Assembly (NCBI RefSeq): GCF_902686445.1
Contig: NC_062219.1
Span: forward strand, 144,814,057 to 144,878,056
Direction of reading: 5' to 3'
Source of the DNA: Sciurus carolinensis
Taxonomy: Eukaryota; Chordata; Mammalia; Rodentia; Sciuridae
DNA: 64,000 bases
Position numbers and translations under genes: made by a program
The notes under the pieces: model-generated
Told to the model about the DNA's origin: nothing
Databases searched by the model: none
What the model saw: the letters and a program-made list of their open reading frames with translations, nothing else
Shown: piece after piece, positions 35,500 to 45,564 of the stretch
How positions within the stretch are numbered: position 1 is the stretch's first letter
Layout of the letters: every line of letters starts with the position of its first letter

Positions 35500-36440
35500 T
35501 AGTAGACAAATCCAAATTGAGGCACATTGTATGAATCAGAACGCCTGTAGATGGCGAAGTCATGAAAATAAGGAAGAGACTGACAAACTGGAAGAGGCTG
35601 GAGAAGCCTAAGGAGATGGGACCATGAAGTCTGAGCTAGGAATTCAGGAAAACAGAAAAGCAAAGAGAGACTGAGTCTCAAAAGAGAAGTGCTCAGGAGC
35701 TGCTGGAAACTCCCATGAAACTTTGAAATGCAAAACAAACATTCCTGAGCAACCCAGCCCATGCCCTTAGCCTGCACCCTTGACCCATGCACTTGACCCA
35801 TGCCCTTGACCCCATGGCCTTGCCTACCAAAAGTAGCATGGGGGTCTGCATGAGTGCTGGAGAACTGGTACCAAATGATGAAGCTCTGTCCTGGCTCCGC
35901 CTCCAGTCCAGCCCCTACCTACTCTATTAACAGTCCACGGAGGGGTTGCAGTCTCTTCCTCTGGAAATGATTACCTGAATGCATCTCTGCTCCCCCCAAT
36001 AAACTTTTTGTAAGAAACCCATGAAAACAATGCCAGACATGGGAAATCACATAAGGGAGTTTATTAAGCAAACAAAGTGTCTCCCTGCAGGGTAAGAGAG
36101 AAAATGAGAGGAAAAGAGAAAAGGTGTGTGCTAGTGAGAGTGGAAAAGCAAGGAGGAGAGAGAAAGAAAGTGAGTCAATGGGAGAGAAAGCAAGCCTCAG
36201 GGCTAACAGGGGACCAATAACGGAGAAGGATACTTGCAAGCTGACTGATGAACCAATAGCTAGCTAGGATGTTCACAGACTGACAGTAGTTGGGAGGCGG
36301 GGAAATGGCTGCAGCGGAAGGGGGTGGGGAGAGCAGCTTTCAGACTGACAAGCTAGGTTGTGATGCAAGGTAAAGGGTGGGGGAGCAGCTTTGTATTACA
36401 TTACACCTTTCCTGTGCCTCTGACAAGTGCATACTGAAAT
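35500..36440 (+). mobile_element. Older LTR-like segment, split by LTR family B
   Basis: The left portion ends in ctccccccaataaacttttt, an LTR-like polyadenylation site, and appears to resume after the nested LTR with cctgtgcctctgacaagtgc. Pairwise tandem words of about 14 bp based on ttgacccatgc occur at 35760-35815. Family and left boundary are uncertain. Confidence 0.4.
36009..36405 (-). mobile_element. Solo LTR, family B copy 2, nested
   Basis: Matches the copy at 9565-9928 across its length, including gtgtctccctgcagggtaag, ccaataacggagaaggatac and agtagttgggaggcggggaa. It is longer through a local duplication near its right end, where two related words (cagctttcagactgacaagc and cagctttgtattacattaca) occur. 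Flanks ctttt and ccttt differ at one base. Confidence 0.8.
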
Positions 36441-36752
36441 GCTTTTCCATCATGTAAGCCAAGAACCCTGCTCGTACTGAAGTGAGGTCCCCTCTTTGGG
36501 AACTCTGTGAACCTCTAGTGACATGGAAACTGAGTAAGGACATTAATGGGAAACCCAGAAAACTGTAAATACTGTCTGAGTTTAGGTAATAGCAATGCAC
36601 CAATGTTAATTTTTTTCTTTAGAGAAAGTACCACAGGAAGAAGATTAGGGGAAAACAATGATGGAGAGATGCTGGGATTCTACACTATCTTCCCCACATT
36701 TCTGTGCATCTGAAATTATTCTCAAAAAAGTTTATTATTTAAAATGCATTGA

Positions 36753-36975
36753 AGCTGGGTGAGGTGGTGTGCGCCATAATCCCAGATACTCTGGAGGTTG
36801 AGGCAGGAGGATCACTTGAACACAGGAGTTCAAGACCAGCCTGGGAAACGTAGTGACCCTTGTCACAAGGTGGGGAAAAGAAAGGCACAACAATATGGTT
36901 ATCTCCAGGTTGGGCATGTAGACCAATGATAAGGCAGGCAAGTTCCTGGGGTCAGTCCTGAGCACTGCAAAGGTC
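36753..36975 (+). mobile_element. Old B1-dID-like SINE
   Basis: B1 half gctgggtgaggtggtgtgcg through gatcacttgaacacaggagt and accagcctgggaaacgtagt, then a much-decayed ID half ending caagttcctggggtcagtcctgagc-like. Its B1 half keeps the older agaccagcctggg phrasing, which suggests an early copy. Confidence 0.65.
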
Positions 36976-37441
36976 AATAAATAGATAAGTTATGAATGAA
37001 TGAATAAAAGGAGCATTAAGGTAGGGATCGTGGCTCTTTATTTTTTTATTTTTATTTTTTATGGTTTTATTACTTTTATTTGTTTTCCATAACAAATATC
37101 TCTAGTGCACGAAAGGTCAGGGATCATGAAACTGGTCGTGTCATTTACAAAACTTGTGTGATGCATTGGTTGCTGGTCTCCCAGTTCACTCTTTTTTTTT
37201 TTTATTGTAAACAAATGGGATACATGTTGTTTCTCTGTTTGTACATGGAGTATAGGCATACCATTTGTGTAATCATAAATTTACATAGGGTAATGTTGTT
37301 TGATTCATTCTGTTATTTATCCCCTTCCCCCACACCACCCACCCCTCTTTTCCCTCTATACAGTCCTTCCTTCCTCCATTCTTGCCCCCCTCCCTAACCC
37401 TAACTCTAACCCTAACCCCTCCCATCCCCCATTATGTGTCA

Positions 37442-37798
37442 TCATCCGCTTATCAGAGAGATCATTTGACCTTTGTTTTTTTGAGATTGGCTTATATCAC
37501 TTACCATGATATTCTCTAATTTCATCCATTTGCCTGCAAATCCCATAATTTTATCATTCCTTATGGCTGAGTAATATTCCATTGTATATATATACCACAG
37601 TTTCTTTATCCATTCATCAATTGAAGGACATCTAGGTTGGTTCCACAGTCTGGCTATTGTGAATTGAGTAGCTATGAACATTGATGTGGCTGTATCTCTG
37701 TAGTATGCTGATTTTAAGTCCTTTGGGTGTAGGCCGAGGAGTGGGATAGCTGGGTCAAATGGTGGGTCCATTCCAAGTTTTCTAAGGAATCTCCACAC
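37442..37798 (-). pseudogene. L1 ORF2 C-terminal remnant in the chimera
   Basis: Encodes the last segment of L1 ORF2p with motifs [26 protein letters not shown] and LWYIYTMEYYSAIRNDKIM. Unlike the copy at 12.1 kb it has no stop in the middle. The open frame happens to run on into the U6 part, giving a 160-codon reading frame (37442-37924). The U6-derived part is antigenic noise in coding terms, since U6 is non-coding, and no start context or promoter supports translation. Confidence 0.85.
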
Positions 37799-37863
37799 AA
37801 AAATATGGAACACTTCATGAATTTGCGTGTCATCCTTGCGTGGGGGCCATGCTAATCTTCTCG

Positions 37864-37899
<36 letters not shown>

Positions 37900-37905
37900 G
37901 AGCAC
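37799..37905 (-). pseudogene. RNU6: U6 spliceosomal snRNA retropseudogene
   Basis: All 107 positions of U6 are present, from gtgctcgcttcggcagcaca to gttccatattttt. From memory of mammalian U6 I count about five substitutions, including the catalytic-region ACAGAGA box reading ACCGAGA. It joins L1 sequence with no linker at 37798/37799. No upstream U6 promoter (distal or proximal sequence element, TATA at about -25) is seen beyond 37916, as expected for a copy made from RNA. It is not expected to be transcribed as functional U6. Confidence 0.95.
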
Positions 37906-37916
37906 GTGGCTCTTTA

Positions 37917-38640
37917 ATTGACATGCCACATGATTGGTTATGGTAAGCTGTGGTGTTTGAAGGTCCCGGGGAAGAAGTTACCTTTTCCCCTCTGTTTTGA
38001 AAAGCTTGTTTAGGAGCATCTGCTTCTGGTTTCTCTCTTCTGTGACTCAGGAGTTTGATTTGAGGGTACTAAAGCTGTTCCGAGTCAGAGCTCAGGGGGA
38101 GGGTGGGGAGGCCCAGAGTTGCAGGGGCCAGGCTGGGATTGGGGTGCCCTCCCTGCCATCAGGACAGCCCCACCTGCCAGACCTGGGCAGCTGGTTTCTA
38201 ATCTCCATCCTCTGAACCCCAGCTGCGCCTCCGCTTCTGTCATTCTGGTCCCTTGATATTTTCTTGTCTGAATTTCAGCTTTGGCCCCTGAGCTCGGATG
38301 AGTATAAACTTGACTATAGATTGATGACATCAAGAAAGGTCTCCGAACATACCACACATAGGAGAGTTAGCCAACACGACTTTCCCCTGCGGTAGGACGT
38401 GGCCTCACAGTGGCGCAGCTGTAGATGGCTAGGAGGGGACAAAGGCAGCGGAGTAGTTGCTCTCCTGGGGATGTTGAAGGAAAGTATTTGAAAGTAATGA
38501 ACTGCCATGATGTTTATTTAAACAAGGGCAAAATTACCTGAGAAGAGATAGGAAAAAGTGAGCTACGTCAGGAAGAAAACAGGAGGGCTGCCTTCTATCC
38601 CATATTACACCATTCCAGGGGTGGAAATAGGATTGGCCTA
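37917..38640. other. Unassigned sequence
   Basis: Flanking DNA of the chimera, moderately GC-rich at 38040-38220. No gene or repeat is recognised. Confidence 0.4.
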
Positions 38641-39008
38641 TTTCCAGGGGAGTGGCCGTTACTGGGTATGGGGTCTCTTTTTTGGGATAAGTGGCCTGGA
38701 GTTAGATAATGGTGATGGCTGGACAACTCTGTGAATATAGAAAAATCCTCTGAATTGTACACTTTAATTTTAAAATTATTATGATTAGTATTATTTGTAG
38801 TACTGGGGATTGGACCCAGGGATTCTCTACCACTAAACTACATCCCCAGTCCTTTTACGCTTTAATTTTGAGGCAGGGTCTTACTAAGTTGCTGGGGCTG
38901 CCCTCAAATTTGTGATCCTCCTGCCTCAGCCTCCCGAACAGCTAGAATTAAAGACATGTGCCACCACACGTGGCTTGAACTGTATACTCTTAAAGGGTGC
39001 ATTTTGAT
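38641..39008 (+). mobile_element. Ancient L1M 3' end, split by a SINE
   Basis: Left part: gggtatggggtctctttttt, gagttagataatggtgatgg and caactctgtgaatatagaaa. Right part: gaactgtatactcttaaagg and gtgcattttgattg. The SINE at 38783-38976 separates ctgaattgtacacttta from its near-copy ttgaactgtatactctta, a diverged target duplication. Confidence 0.75.
38783..38976 (-). mobile_element. B1-dID dimeric SINE inside an L1M tail
   Basis: Complement of an ID half (ggggattggacccagggatt at the left) and a B1 half (gatcctcctgcctcagcctc, gccaccacacgtggct at the right). Its presence inside the L1M tail dates it as younger. Confidence 0.8.
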
Positions 39009-39081
<73 letters not shown>

Positions 39082-39090
39082 TTTTTTTTT
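39009..39090. repeat. Compound TG/AG microsatellite with T run
   Basis: About 36 bp of tg units, then about 27 bp of ag units, then about 16 T residues. The order (tg)n(ag)n(t)n in a row invites length polymorphism. Confidence 0.95.
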
Positions 39091-39244
39091 TGATGAATTT
39101 TCTGCCCCCAAAGAAAAAGCAGCCCTGGCTGGCTTACAAAGGACCTACCCCCAGGTAAGAACTGCCCTAATGTCTTGTCCCATCTCTTGTCCTCTAGCCT
39201 GGATTATGACACCATTAATGCAGCAGCAAAAAAGCATTTTCATT

Positions 39245-39410
39245 ACCAAATGGGTGACTCTGGCCAAGCTGCCAGCTTTCCCTCTTCCTCAGTTTCCTTG
39301 TCTGTCAAATACCAATGATGATCATATTTATGTTCTAGGTTATTGAGAGGATCAATACACTTAGAATAGCGCCCTGCAGGGGTAGATGCTATGTAAGTGG
39401 TAGCAACTGC
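39245..39410 (+). mobile_element. MIR SINE
   Basis: Typical MIR right half: gccagctttccctcttcctc, agtttccttgtctgtcaaat, gttattgagaggatcaatac and ttagaatagcgccctgcagg. Ancient tRNA-derived mammalian SINE, diverged. Confidence 0.7.
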
Positions 39411-39756
39411 ACTCGTTCATTTGAGATCATAAAAGTGCTTTCCTGGGACATCTGCACTTGTCTGTTAGAGATATAAAGATAGACAGGATGTGGCCCCCAC
39501 CCTCAAGTTGTCTGCCGAGATCTGGTGTAGCCAGAGGGCTGCTCAGAGGGAGGCCTGGAGGCTGTTTCTACTCTGAGGACCCAGCAGATGTTAAGTGGGC
39601 TGACATGATCATCTGGGGTTTCCATGAGATGTTCTGTGCATAGGAGATAACCCCCCGGCCGGACTGTTTCAGTGGTTTTCACCCTGCAAACTATCTTGAT
39701 CAGTCTTGCATGAGAATGAAAATAGAGGTCAAGGAAGAACAACAGGGACAGACATT

Positions 39757-40035
39757 TGTTAACTTTAACAGAGTTTTAACAAGTTAACTTTAACAGAGAA
39801 AGAAGGTTCAGGAACCAGGGGACACTCAGACCCAAAGTAGTGGGGAGAGAGAAAGATGTTGTAGCAGCCTCCAGTCTAGGCCTGGCTAAAGGCTGGGCTG
39901 CTCTGATTGGCTGAGACTCCGCTATTGTTTGAAGGGTACACTCCTCGTTGTGTTGCAGGTGGTTGACACACTAAGTTGGGTTACAGATCACTCTCTATGG
40001 AGGCAGTTTTGGGTCAAACTTAATTCAGTTTGACA
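39757..40035 (-). mobile_element. Possible LTR fragment
   Basis: Runs from tgttaactttaacag to cagtttgaca, with a CCAAT-box complement in ctgattggctgag (39904-39916). The word ttaactttaacagag is repeated 25 bp apart at its left end. No matched target duplication was found, and no second copy is in the window. Confidence 0.35.
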
Positions 40036-41233
40036 TAATTTATTTCTTGGCGAGGCTGCCAGATTTGGCGGTCCTAAAGAGACAGCCCTGAGGACACAGG
40101 ACTTGACTTAGTCAAGAATCTCTGCCCCAGTAGCCTGAGGAAGAGAGGACAGTCTGATAAGCAACCCTGTGACCACTCCAAGGGTCTGTCCTCCCTTACG
40201 GGGCCAGCTGGCCTGGCTGTCCCCAGCAAGAAGCCTTCCTCTGGCCGTTGGCCTAGCATAGAGACAAAGTATGACGAATTATTTTCTTGTGAAAAACAAA
40301 CCTCACGGCAGAGCAGCCAACGGGAGGCGGGGGAAGTGGTTCTGCCCTTCCCTTACTCTGGGTCTCCCTGGACCGTGGAGGAACAGGGAGGTACTGTGGC
40401 CTCCCTGAGGACAGAACCAGAGGCACTGTGGGGCTCCCACGGCCTTTCCAGAGCCCTTAGCGGCCCAGGCAGAAGGCTGAGGGTGGAGGCAGGGCTTCGG
40501 CGCCACAGCCTGTTTTAACCCTCGCTACTTTCTTCCCCTGGGCTTGTGTGACGTTCCCTTTTTCAGAAAGAGTTCCAAGCTCTGAAAGTTCTGGAGGCTG
40601 CGGGAAGAGCTCTGAGGGCCCTCCGTTTCCAGCCCTTGTGCTGGGTTCCCTCATGCGGGGCCAGTAGCAAGCCATCCTGTCCCAGTGTCAGAGGGCCCGC
40701 GGAAGTCCCCGCCACCAGTGCCTCCACTTGGTCCTCCTGGCAGTTCCTGGGCTCCCAAGGAGTGGGGCTGAGCTGGAGCTGTACGGGCGCTGGCTCTGGC
40801 TGGCAGACTGCCCGGGCCCCCACCCTGGGTCTCCCGAAGGCCCCAGAGAAGTTCCCTGAGGCACTGCTGCTGGCAATGTCCTGACGTTTTGAGGCCAGGG
40901 AGGCCTCCCCTAAGCTCTGGGAACAGCTTTTTCAGTACAGTTTCCTCTTTGAGGGACCAACTGGAATCTGCAGACTCCAGAAGTTCGGAATGTGCCAGAT
41001 TGGTTACTGTGGACTTAAGCTCCCAAGTTTGTGAGGGTTACAGGGTCAAGGACTGGACTTCACCTCTATCGACCCTGCAGTTGTGAGCAAGCCAGCCAAC
41101 TACACGGGTTCTCACATCTGCTCGGGCAGTTCGATGGCCTGGGATGGGGCCAGAGCAGCGCTGGTGTGGGGCTGGTCCACGGCTCAGCTTGGCACCAGTC
41201 CCCCTGAAGCCAGAATTAAGGACAGGTAGTTAG
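40036..41233. other. GC-rich unassigned sequence
   Basis: GC-rich and open in several frames on both strands between 40300 and 40900. No domain, promoter or repeat is recognised. CpG density is modest. Confidence 0.4.
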
Positions 41234-41745
41234 TGTGGAAATAGGGAATCGGGTCAATTCGAGGAAATGAAGCCACGAAGCCATCTGCCTCTGGAAGTTG
41301 GAGACTGCCCCTGGAAGAATGGAATGTCAAGGATCTCCGGAGCCCATTGATGACCAAATTTACCTGCCCTTATCAAGGACTGCAAGCAAGGAGCTCATAA
41401 TTGGTGCCCCCTGGGCCCTTGTCGGCCTGAATCACCCTGGTCCTCCCCCTGCCCATGGTTTTTCACTTAATGAAAAACCAGGCCTAGTCACATAGGCAGG
41501 AAGGAGAGATAAGGGGGGAGAAAACTGGAGAACAAAAGAAACTTTAACCTATAAAAGATGTAGGGTGAGCACACTTCTGGGGACTTTAGAACATCAGCCA
41601 TGGCCCCCTTCTTCCTGCCGGGAGAAGTCTGTATTATTACCTTTAAATAAAACCTGCTTAATATGCTTGCCTTGGCGTGCTTCTCTAGTGTTCAGACTTC
41701 AACATTAGAAGGAGCAGAACTCGTCACCGGTAAACGGCGGTATCA
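41234..41745 (+). mobile_element. Probable solo LTR with TATA and AATAAA
   Basis: Starts tgtggaaataggg and ends ggcggtatca. A TATA box (acctataaaagatg, 41548-41561) lies about 85 bp before AATAAA (tttaaataaaacctg, 41641-41655), so U3, R and U5 are in plus order. A short inverted repeat, tggtttttcacttaatgaaaaacca, spans 41457-41481 and would form a hairpin. The flanks show no clear duplication. Confidence 0.65.
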
Positions 41746-41773
41746 CCCCCACCCCTTCCACAGGTTGCAATCC

Positions 41774-41905
41774 TCTTCTTTATTATTTTTCCACATTTTT
41801 TATTGGCTTATCATAGTTGTACATAATGATGGGATTTGTTGGCACATATTCGTACATGCACACAACATAACAATATAATTTGACCAATCTCTCTCCCCAG
41901 CCCTT
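41774..41905 (-). mobile_element. L1 3' UTR end, another squirrel L1 lineage
   Basis: The plus strand has tttttattggcttatcatag, ttgtacataatgatgggatt, acatattcgtacatgcacac and aacaatataatttgaccaat. This is the complement of an L1 3' end that differs from the chimera and 12.1-kb type. Heavily 5'-truncated. Confidence 0.7.
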
Positions 41906-42005
41906 CCCTGCTGGACATCAGCTTTTAAATTCTCTCTTCCCTGGGATTCTAAAGTGCAGATGAGCCTAAGAACCACCAGGCTGAAGGAAATTCACTGAGA
42001 AAAGA

Positions 42006-42007
42006 CA

Positions 42008-42042
<35 letters not shown>
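42006..42042. repeat. CA microsatellite
   Basis: About 18 ca units without interruption. Confidence 0.95.
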
Positions 42043-42044
<2 letters not shown>

Positions 42045-43343
42045 GCTGGTTTTAATGTCTTGGAATGTGTCTGTCCAAAAATACTCCTTGATCTCTTTGA
42101 TAATTTCTTGTCATTGTAGAAGAGGTTAAAGGGAGAATATTTGAAAAGAAAATGTCTTCTGAGTCAAGGGAATGGTCTAGTTAAAAGGAATGTTTCAAAT
42201 AGAAGTCAAATAATATATTTTAAAAAAATGAGGTTTCTCTTCTACACATATCAGACTATTGTCCATGGGCTCATTCATTACTCCGGCGATCCTGCTTGAA
42301 CTGTTGGTTGGCTCTTGATTAAGGACCAAGCATGATGTAAAGTAATTGGAAATATGAGCAGTGGGACAGAGAAGCAGCTATCCTGCGGTTAAAAGCCCCT
42401 CAATGTATGTAGTGAAACCAGGGTTCAACTCCAGAACAAAGACACTGTGTCAGAGGTGTGGATTATACAAGAGGCACCTAAATTTCCACAGCCTATTAGC
42501 ATCAGTATCACTGAGTCATAAGTTGAACCTAAAACTAGACGGTGCCAGCTAGGATACCCAGCTCAGAGGACTGCTGGGGCGAGGTGGAACAGAGTGTGGG
42601 AAGAGCTTATGCAAATAACAACCACGGCCCTGCCGTTTTTAGTACCGCTGCCTGCCAGACCCTGTTCCTGGCCCTGAACTCACCTGGTGTGACTGGTTTC
42701 TCCTGTGAACCTTTTAGGAAGGAATTAACTTACCCCCGATTCTAGGAAGCTGTGAGTGCAGGCCAGAGCCCAGCCCCGCCTGTCCACTGAGTCCCTGTCC
42801 TGTGGTTCCCCATGCATCTTGCAAATGTCAGGGAGCCACAGGACCAACAGCACGTATTGGTATTCATCTTCTGTTTGAATGGGGACAGGGGACATTGCCC
42901 ACAAGGTTATTTGGAAAGCCGAGAGCTTCAGAAGCTGCCTAAGGAAGTTGGAGCTGGCGGTTTTTTTTTTTACTTAAGAAAAACTTCGGACATCAGTGGG
43001 GACATTCCGTTTTTCTGTTGACCTTAGAAATGCTGTGGTAAAAAAATGTTTTGGGGCTTGATGATGGAAGTGGCTATTAAAAACAAGACCTTAACTCTCA
43101 ACTCTCTAGAGTGTTCTTGGGAGACATGAAGTGAAAGTGTGGTTTCATGATAAAATGCTGAAGTATGTGAAAAAGGGGAAACACATCCACACTGCTACGT
43201 GCTGGAAATTTTTCATGGTGGATGAAGCCAGAGGGGAGGTCAGAGAGTGGGAGCCTCTGAATTGAGCTCATTTTGTTGATTTGGTTTTCCGCCCACGTCA
43301 ATGTTTAATATAGTCACAAAACAAAATTAAATCAAAGTAGAAA
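42043..43343. other. Unassigned sequence
   Basis: Unique-looking DNA with a T run at 42961-42971 and no recognised repeat or exon. Confidence 0.4.
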
Positions 43344-43548
43344 TTGGGTGCGGTGGCGCACCCTGTAATCCCAGCGGGAGGCTGAGGCAGGAGGATCGTG
43401 AGTTCAAAACCAGCCTCAACAAAAGCGAGGTGCTAAGCAACTCAGTGAGATCCTGTCTCTAAATAAAATACAAAACAGGGCTGGGGATGGGGCTCAGTGA
43501 TTGAGCGCCCCTGAGTTCAATCCCAGGCAACCCCTACCCCCCAAAAAA
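43344..43548 (+). mobile_element. B1-dID dimeric SINE, relatively well preserved
   Basis: B1 half begins gggtgcggtggcgcaccctg and ends gagatcctgtctc. ID half begins gggctggggatggggctcag, with tRNA B-box-like gagttcaatcccaggc. Its CpG content is higher than in the other copies, which suggests a younger age. Confidence 0.88.
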
Positions 43549-43796
43549 GGAGAGAGCAATCTTTAAAAACTAAAAGCAAAATTTTCTTCCTGCTCCTTTG
43601 GACTTAAAAAGAAACAAAAGCAAAGTGGAACAATAGCCTTGTTAACTTAATAGTTGAGTTAGATGGGTCAACAGAAAGGAACGATTTCATGTGACCTTGA
43701 AGCATTGTGATTAAGTGTACACTCCTAGCAGGTTACACCTTAAGGGATCAATCAACTATGAACAAAGTTTAAATAGTGTTCAATAGTAATACTTAC

Positions 43797-44251
43797 TGTA
43801 GGGACTAATGACACGTTAACTAACTCAGGCTGACTCCTTACTCCCTGGCGAGTGAGCAAGATCAAGGCTCAAAGGCGGTTTCAAAGGTTCATGAGATAAA
43901 CCGGACCACCCTCAGGGATTGGTTAACGACAGTTCCTCGAAGGTGATCAGCTCGTGCTTGCCATATAGTCCAATGGGACTCTCGCCTGCGTGACCCCCCT
44001 GCCTTGCTGACCTTTAAGCTGATTGGTTCCCGCCTACATAAAAGCCCCCACCCTACATAAAAGCTGTGGGATTTCCTCAATAAACGAGTTCCTGCTGTGA
44101 CAGGTCTCCCTGATGCGTCTGATTGTCCTCCGCCTAGAGGGCTGGGTGCGGGCGGTCAGTCGGCCCTACCTATCCTGATCTGACCTTGTTGGGGAGTGTC
44201 CCCTTCCCTTGCCGCTGGTCGAGAAGGGCAAGGGGGCTTAAGACCCCGACA
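43797..44251 (+). mobile_element. Young solo LTR with perfect 6-bp duplication
   Basis: Starts tgtagggactaatg and ends gaccccgaca, with acttac perfectly repeated at 43791-43796 and 44252-44257. A 6-bp duplication fits a class II (betaretrovirus-like, ERVK) integration. Two tandem copies of cctacataaaagc (44032 and 44052) offer duplicate TATA boxes, and AATAAA (caataaacgag, 44079-44089) follows within about 20 bp, so the signal probably lies in U3 just before a short R. No internal viral sequence remains. Confidence 0.88.
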
Positions 44252-44324
44252 ACTTACTAAATATATTTACTAATAAAATTTACTAAGTATTTTTATTTGC
44301 TAATAATATTGGTAGTGTTCATTT

Positions 44325-44366
44325 GAAACATGTATGTGTGTATATTTGTGTGTGTGTGCGCGCACG
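44325..44366. repeat. TG-rich microsatellite ending in CG/CA
   Basis: Interrupted tg units that end tgtgcgcgcacg, a stretch prone to left-handed DNA in principle. Lies just before the ID insertion. Confidence 0.85.
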
Positions 44367-44382
44367 TAGATAATTAAATTAC

Positions 44383-44486
44383 GGGGCTGGGGAGCTAGCT
44401 CAGTCGGTAGAGTGCTTGCCTTGCAAGCACAAGGCCCTGGGTTCGAACCCCAGCACCGCAAAAAAAAAAAAAAAAAAAAAAAGAAA
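44383..44486 (+). mobile_element. Very young ID element with perfect duplication
   Basis: Body ggggctggggagctagctca, with intact A box and B box (gggttcgaaccccagc), then ccgc and an A tail of over 20 residues. The 15-bp word agataattaaattac is perfectly repeated at 44368-44382 and 44487-44501. The intact tail, intact promoter boxes and perfect duplication point to a recent insertion. Confidence 0.95.
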
Positions 44487-44501
44487 AGATAATTAAATTA
44501 C

Positions 44502-45564
44502 ATTAACATTATTAGGAACTAAGACATTCAGTTTAAAAAGAGGTGCAAGTATAAAATTAAACAATTTATGCAAAACCCTGTAGTTCTAAATTTAAGTGGT
44601 CAAATGACATGAACTCCTGATATATTTTCTTTTGTAAAAGTATTTCCCATTAGTTCATAACTAAAAGCTCTATAAATAATCTACAAATAAGTATTGCTAG
44701 CTTTCAGATATTTGGCTCTAAAGGCCAGTTTCCCATAAAAGGCACCAGTGTTCCTTGGAGAAATAGCTAATTGCATGTCTGAGAAAAGAAGTGTGCGAGA
44801 TGAACCTAGAACTCACTGATCTACCGAAGCCAAGGACACCTTCAGAGACTTTTAGAGTTGCGTCGGAAGAATTCTGGAGCCAACCTGAAGGTGCTCTTGG
44901 TGGGCAAAGTTGGGAAAATTTGAGCATCAAAAAGTTGATAATTACTACAAGTAACAGAATAACAGCAATGAATCCATATGTCAAAGTCCATGAGCTAATT
45001 ATAGTACTAATAAATTGCCCTCATGGTTCCTCTGTGGAAGATGCTCAGGCACCAACTCATTATTTTGAAGACCAATAAATAAAGGAAATGAAGGAACTCT
45101 TCATCCTGTCTTGCTGGTACGAACTGGACTTCAGAGTAAGCGAGCAGAATGTTCTTTGTGGAAGAATTTCAGATAACACATGCAGAAATAGCAATTAAAG
45201 ATGACAGCTTTCAATCCCAACGATATAATAGATCTGAGCCATGTTCATTAAGGGCTACTGAAGCCATTAAATGGAAGGCTGATGTGGAGAGTCGGTAGCC
45301 TGTGACTGGGCCTTGGTGTCACCAGAGCGAGGCCCAGGCGTTGAGCTTCTCCTAGCGCATTCTTGCTAAAATAACCATATCTTAACCTGGTCATGGGACT
45401 GGGTCTCCCTATCAGTCTACAGGAAATCCAGAGGGACAGAGAAACATGTTATGACTGAGATTAAGTGGAAGAAATCAGGAAAAGCCAGAAGTTCAACACT
45501 GTCTTGGTTCTTCAACAACTGAATCACAAGGAAATAGGGGAAAAAACCAAAAACCAAAAACCAA
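44502..45564. other. Unassigned sequence
   Basis: AT-rich unique DNA, with an aaaaacc tandem stretch at 45540-45567. The overlapping frames at 44718-45078 carry no known motif. Confidence 0.4.

Larger units (their letters stand above)
37041..37905 (-). mobile_element. U6-L1 chimeric retroposon with 3' transduction
   Basis: Read on the minus strand, one 865-bp insertion consists of a full-length U6 copy (37905 to 37799), a truncated L1 3' end (37798 to about 37205), an A run (37204 to 37192), about 110-150 bp of non-L1 DNA with its own AATAAA signals, and a second A-rich tail (to 37041). The 11-bp word gtggctcttta flanks it at 37030-37040 and 37906-37916. The cut site on the sense strand reads TT/AAAG, close to the L1 endonuclease preference. 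The U6 join fits the known template switch by L1 reverse transcriptase from L1 RNA to U6 RNA. Confidence 0.9.

Noticed and set aside
37799..37905. Functional U6 snRNA gene
   Set aside because: It is joined directly to L1, has no upstream U6 promoter elements, carries a changed ACAGAGA box and lies within a target duplication.
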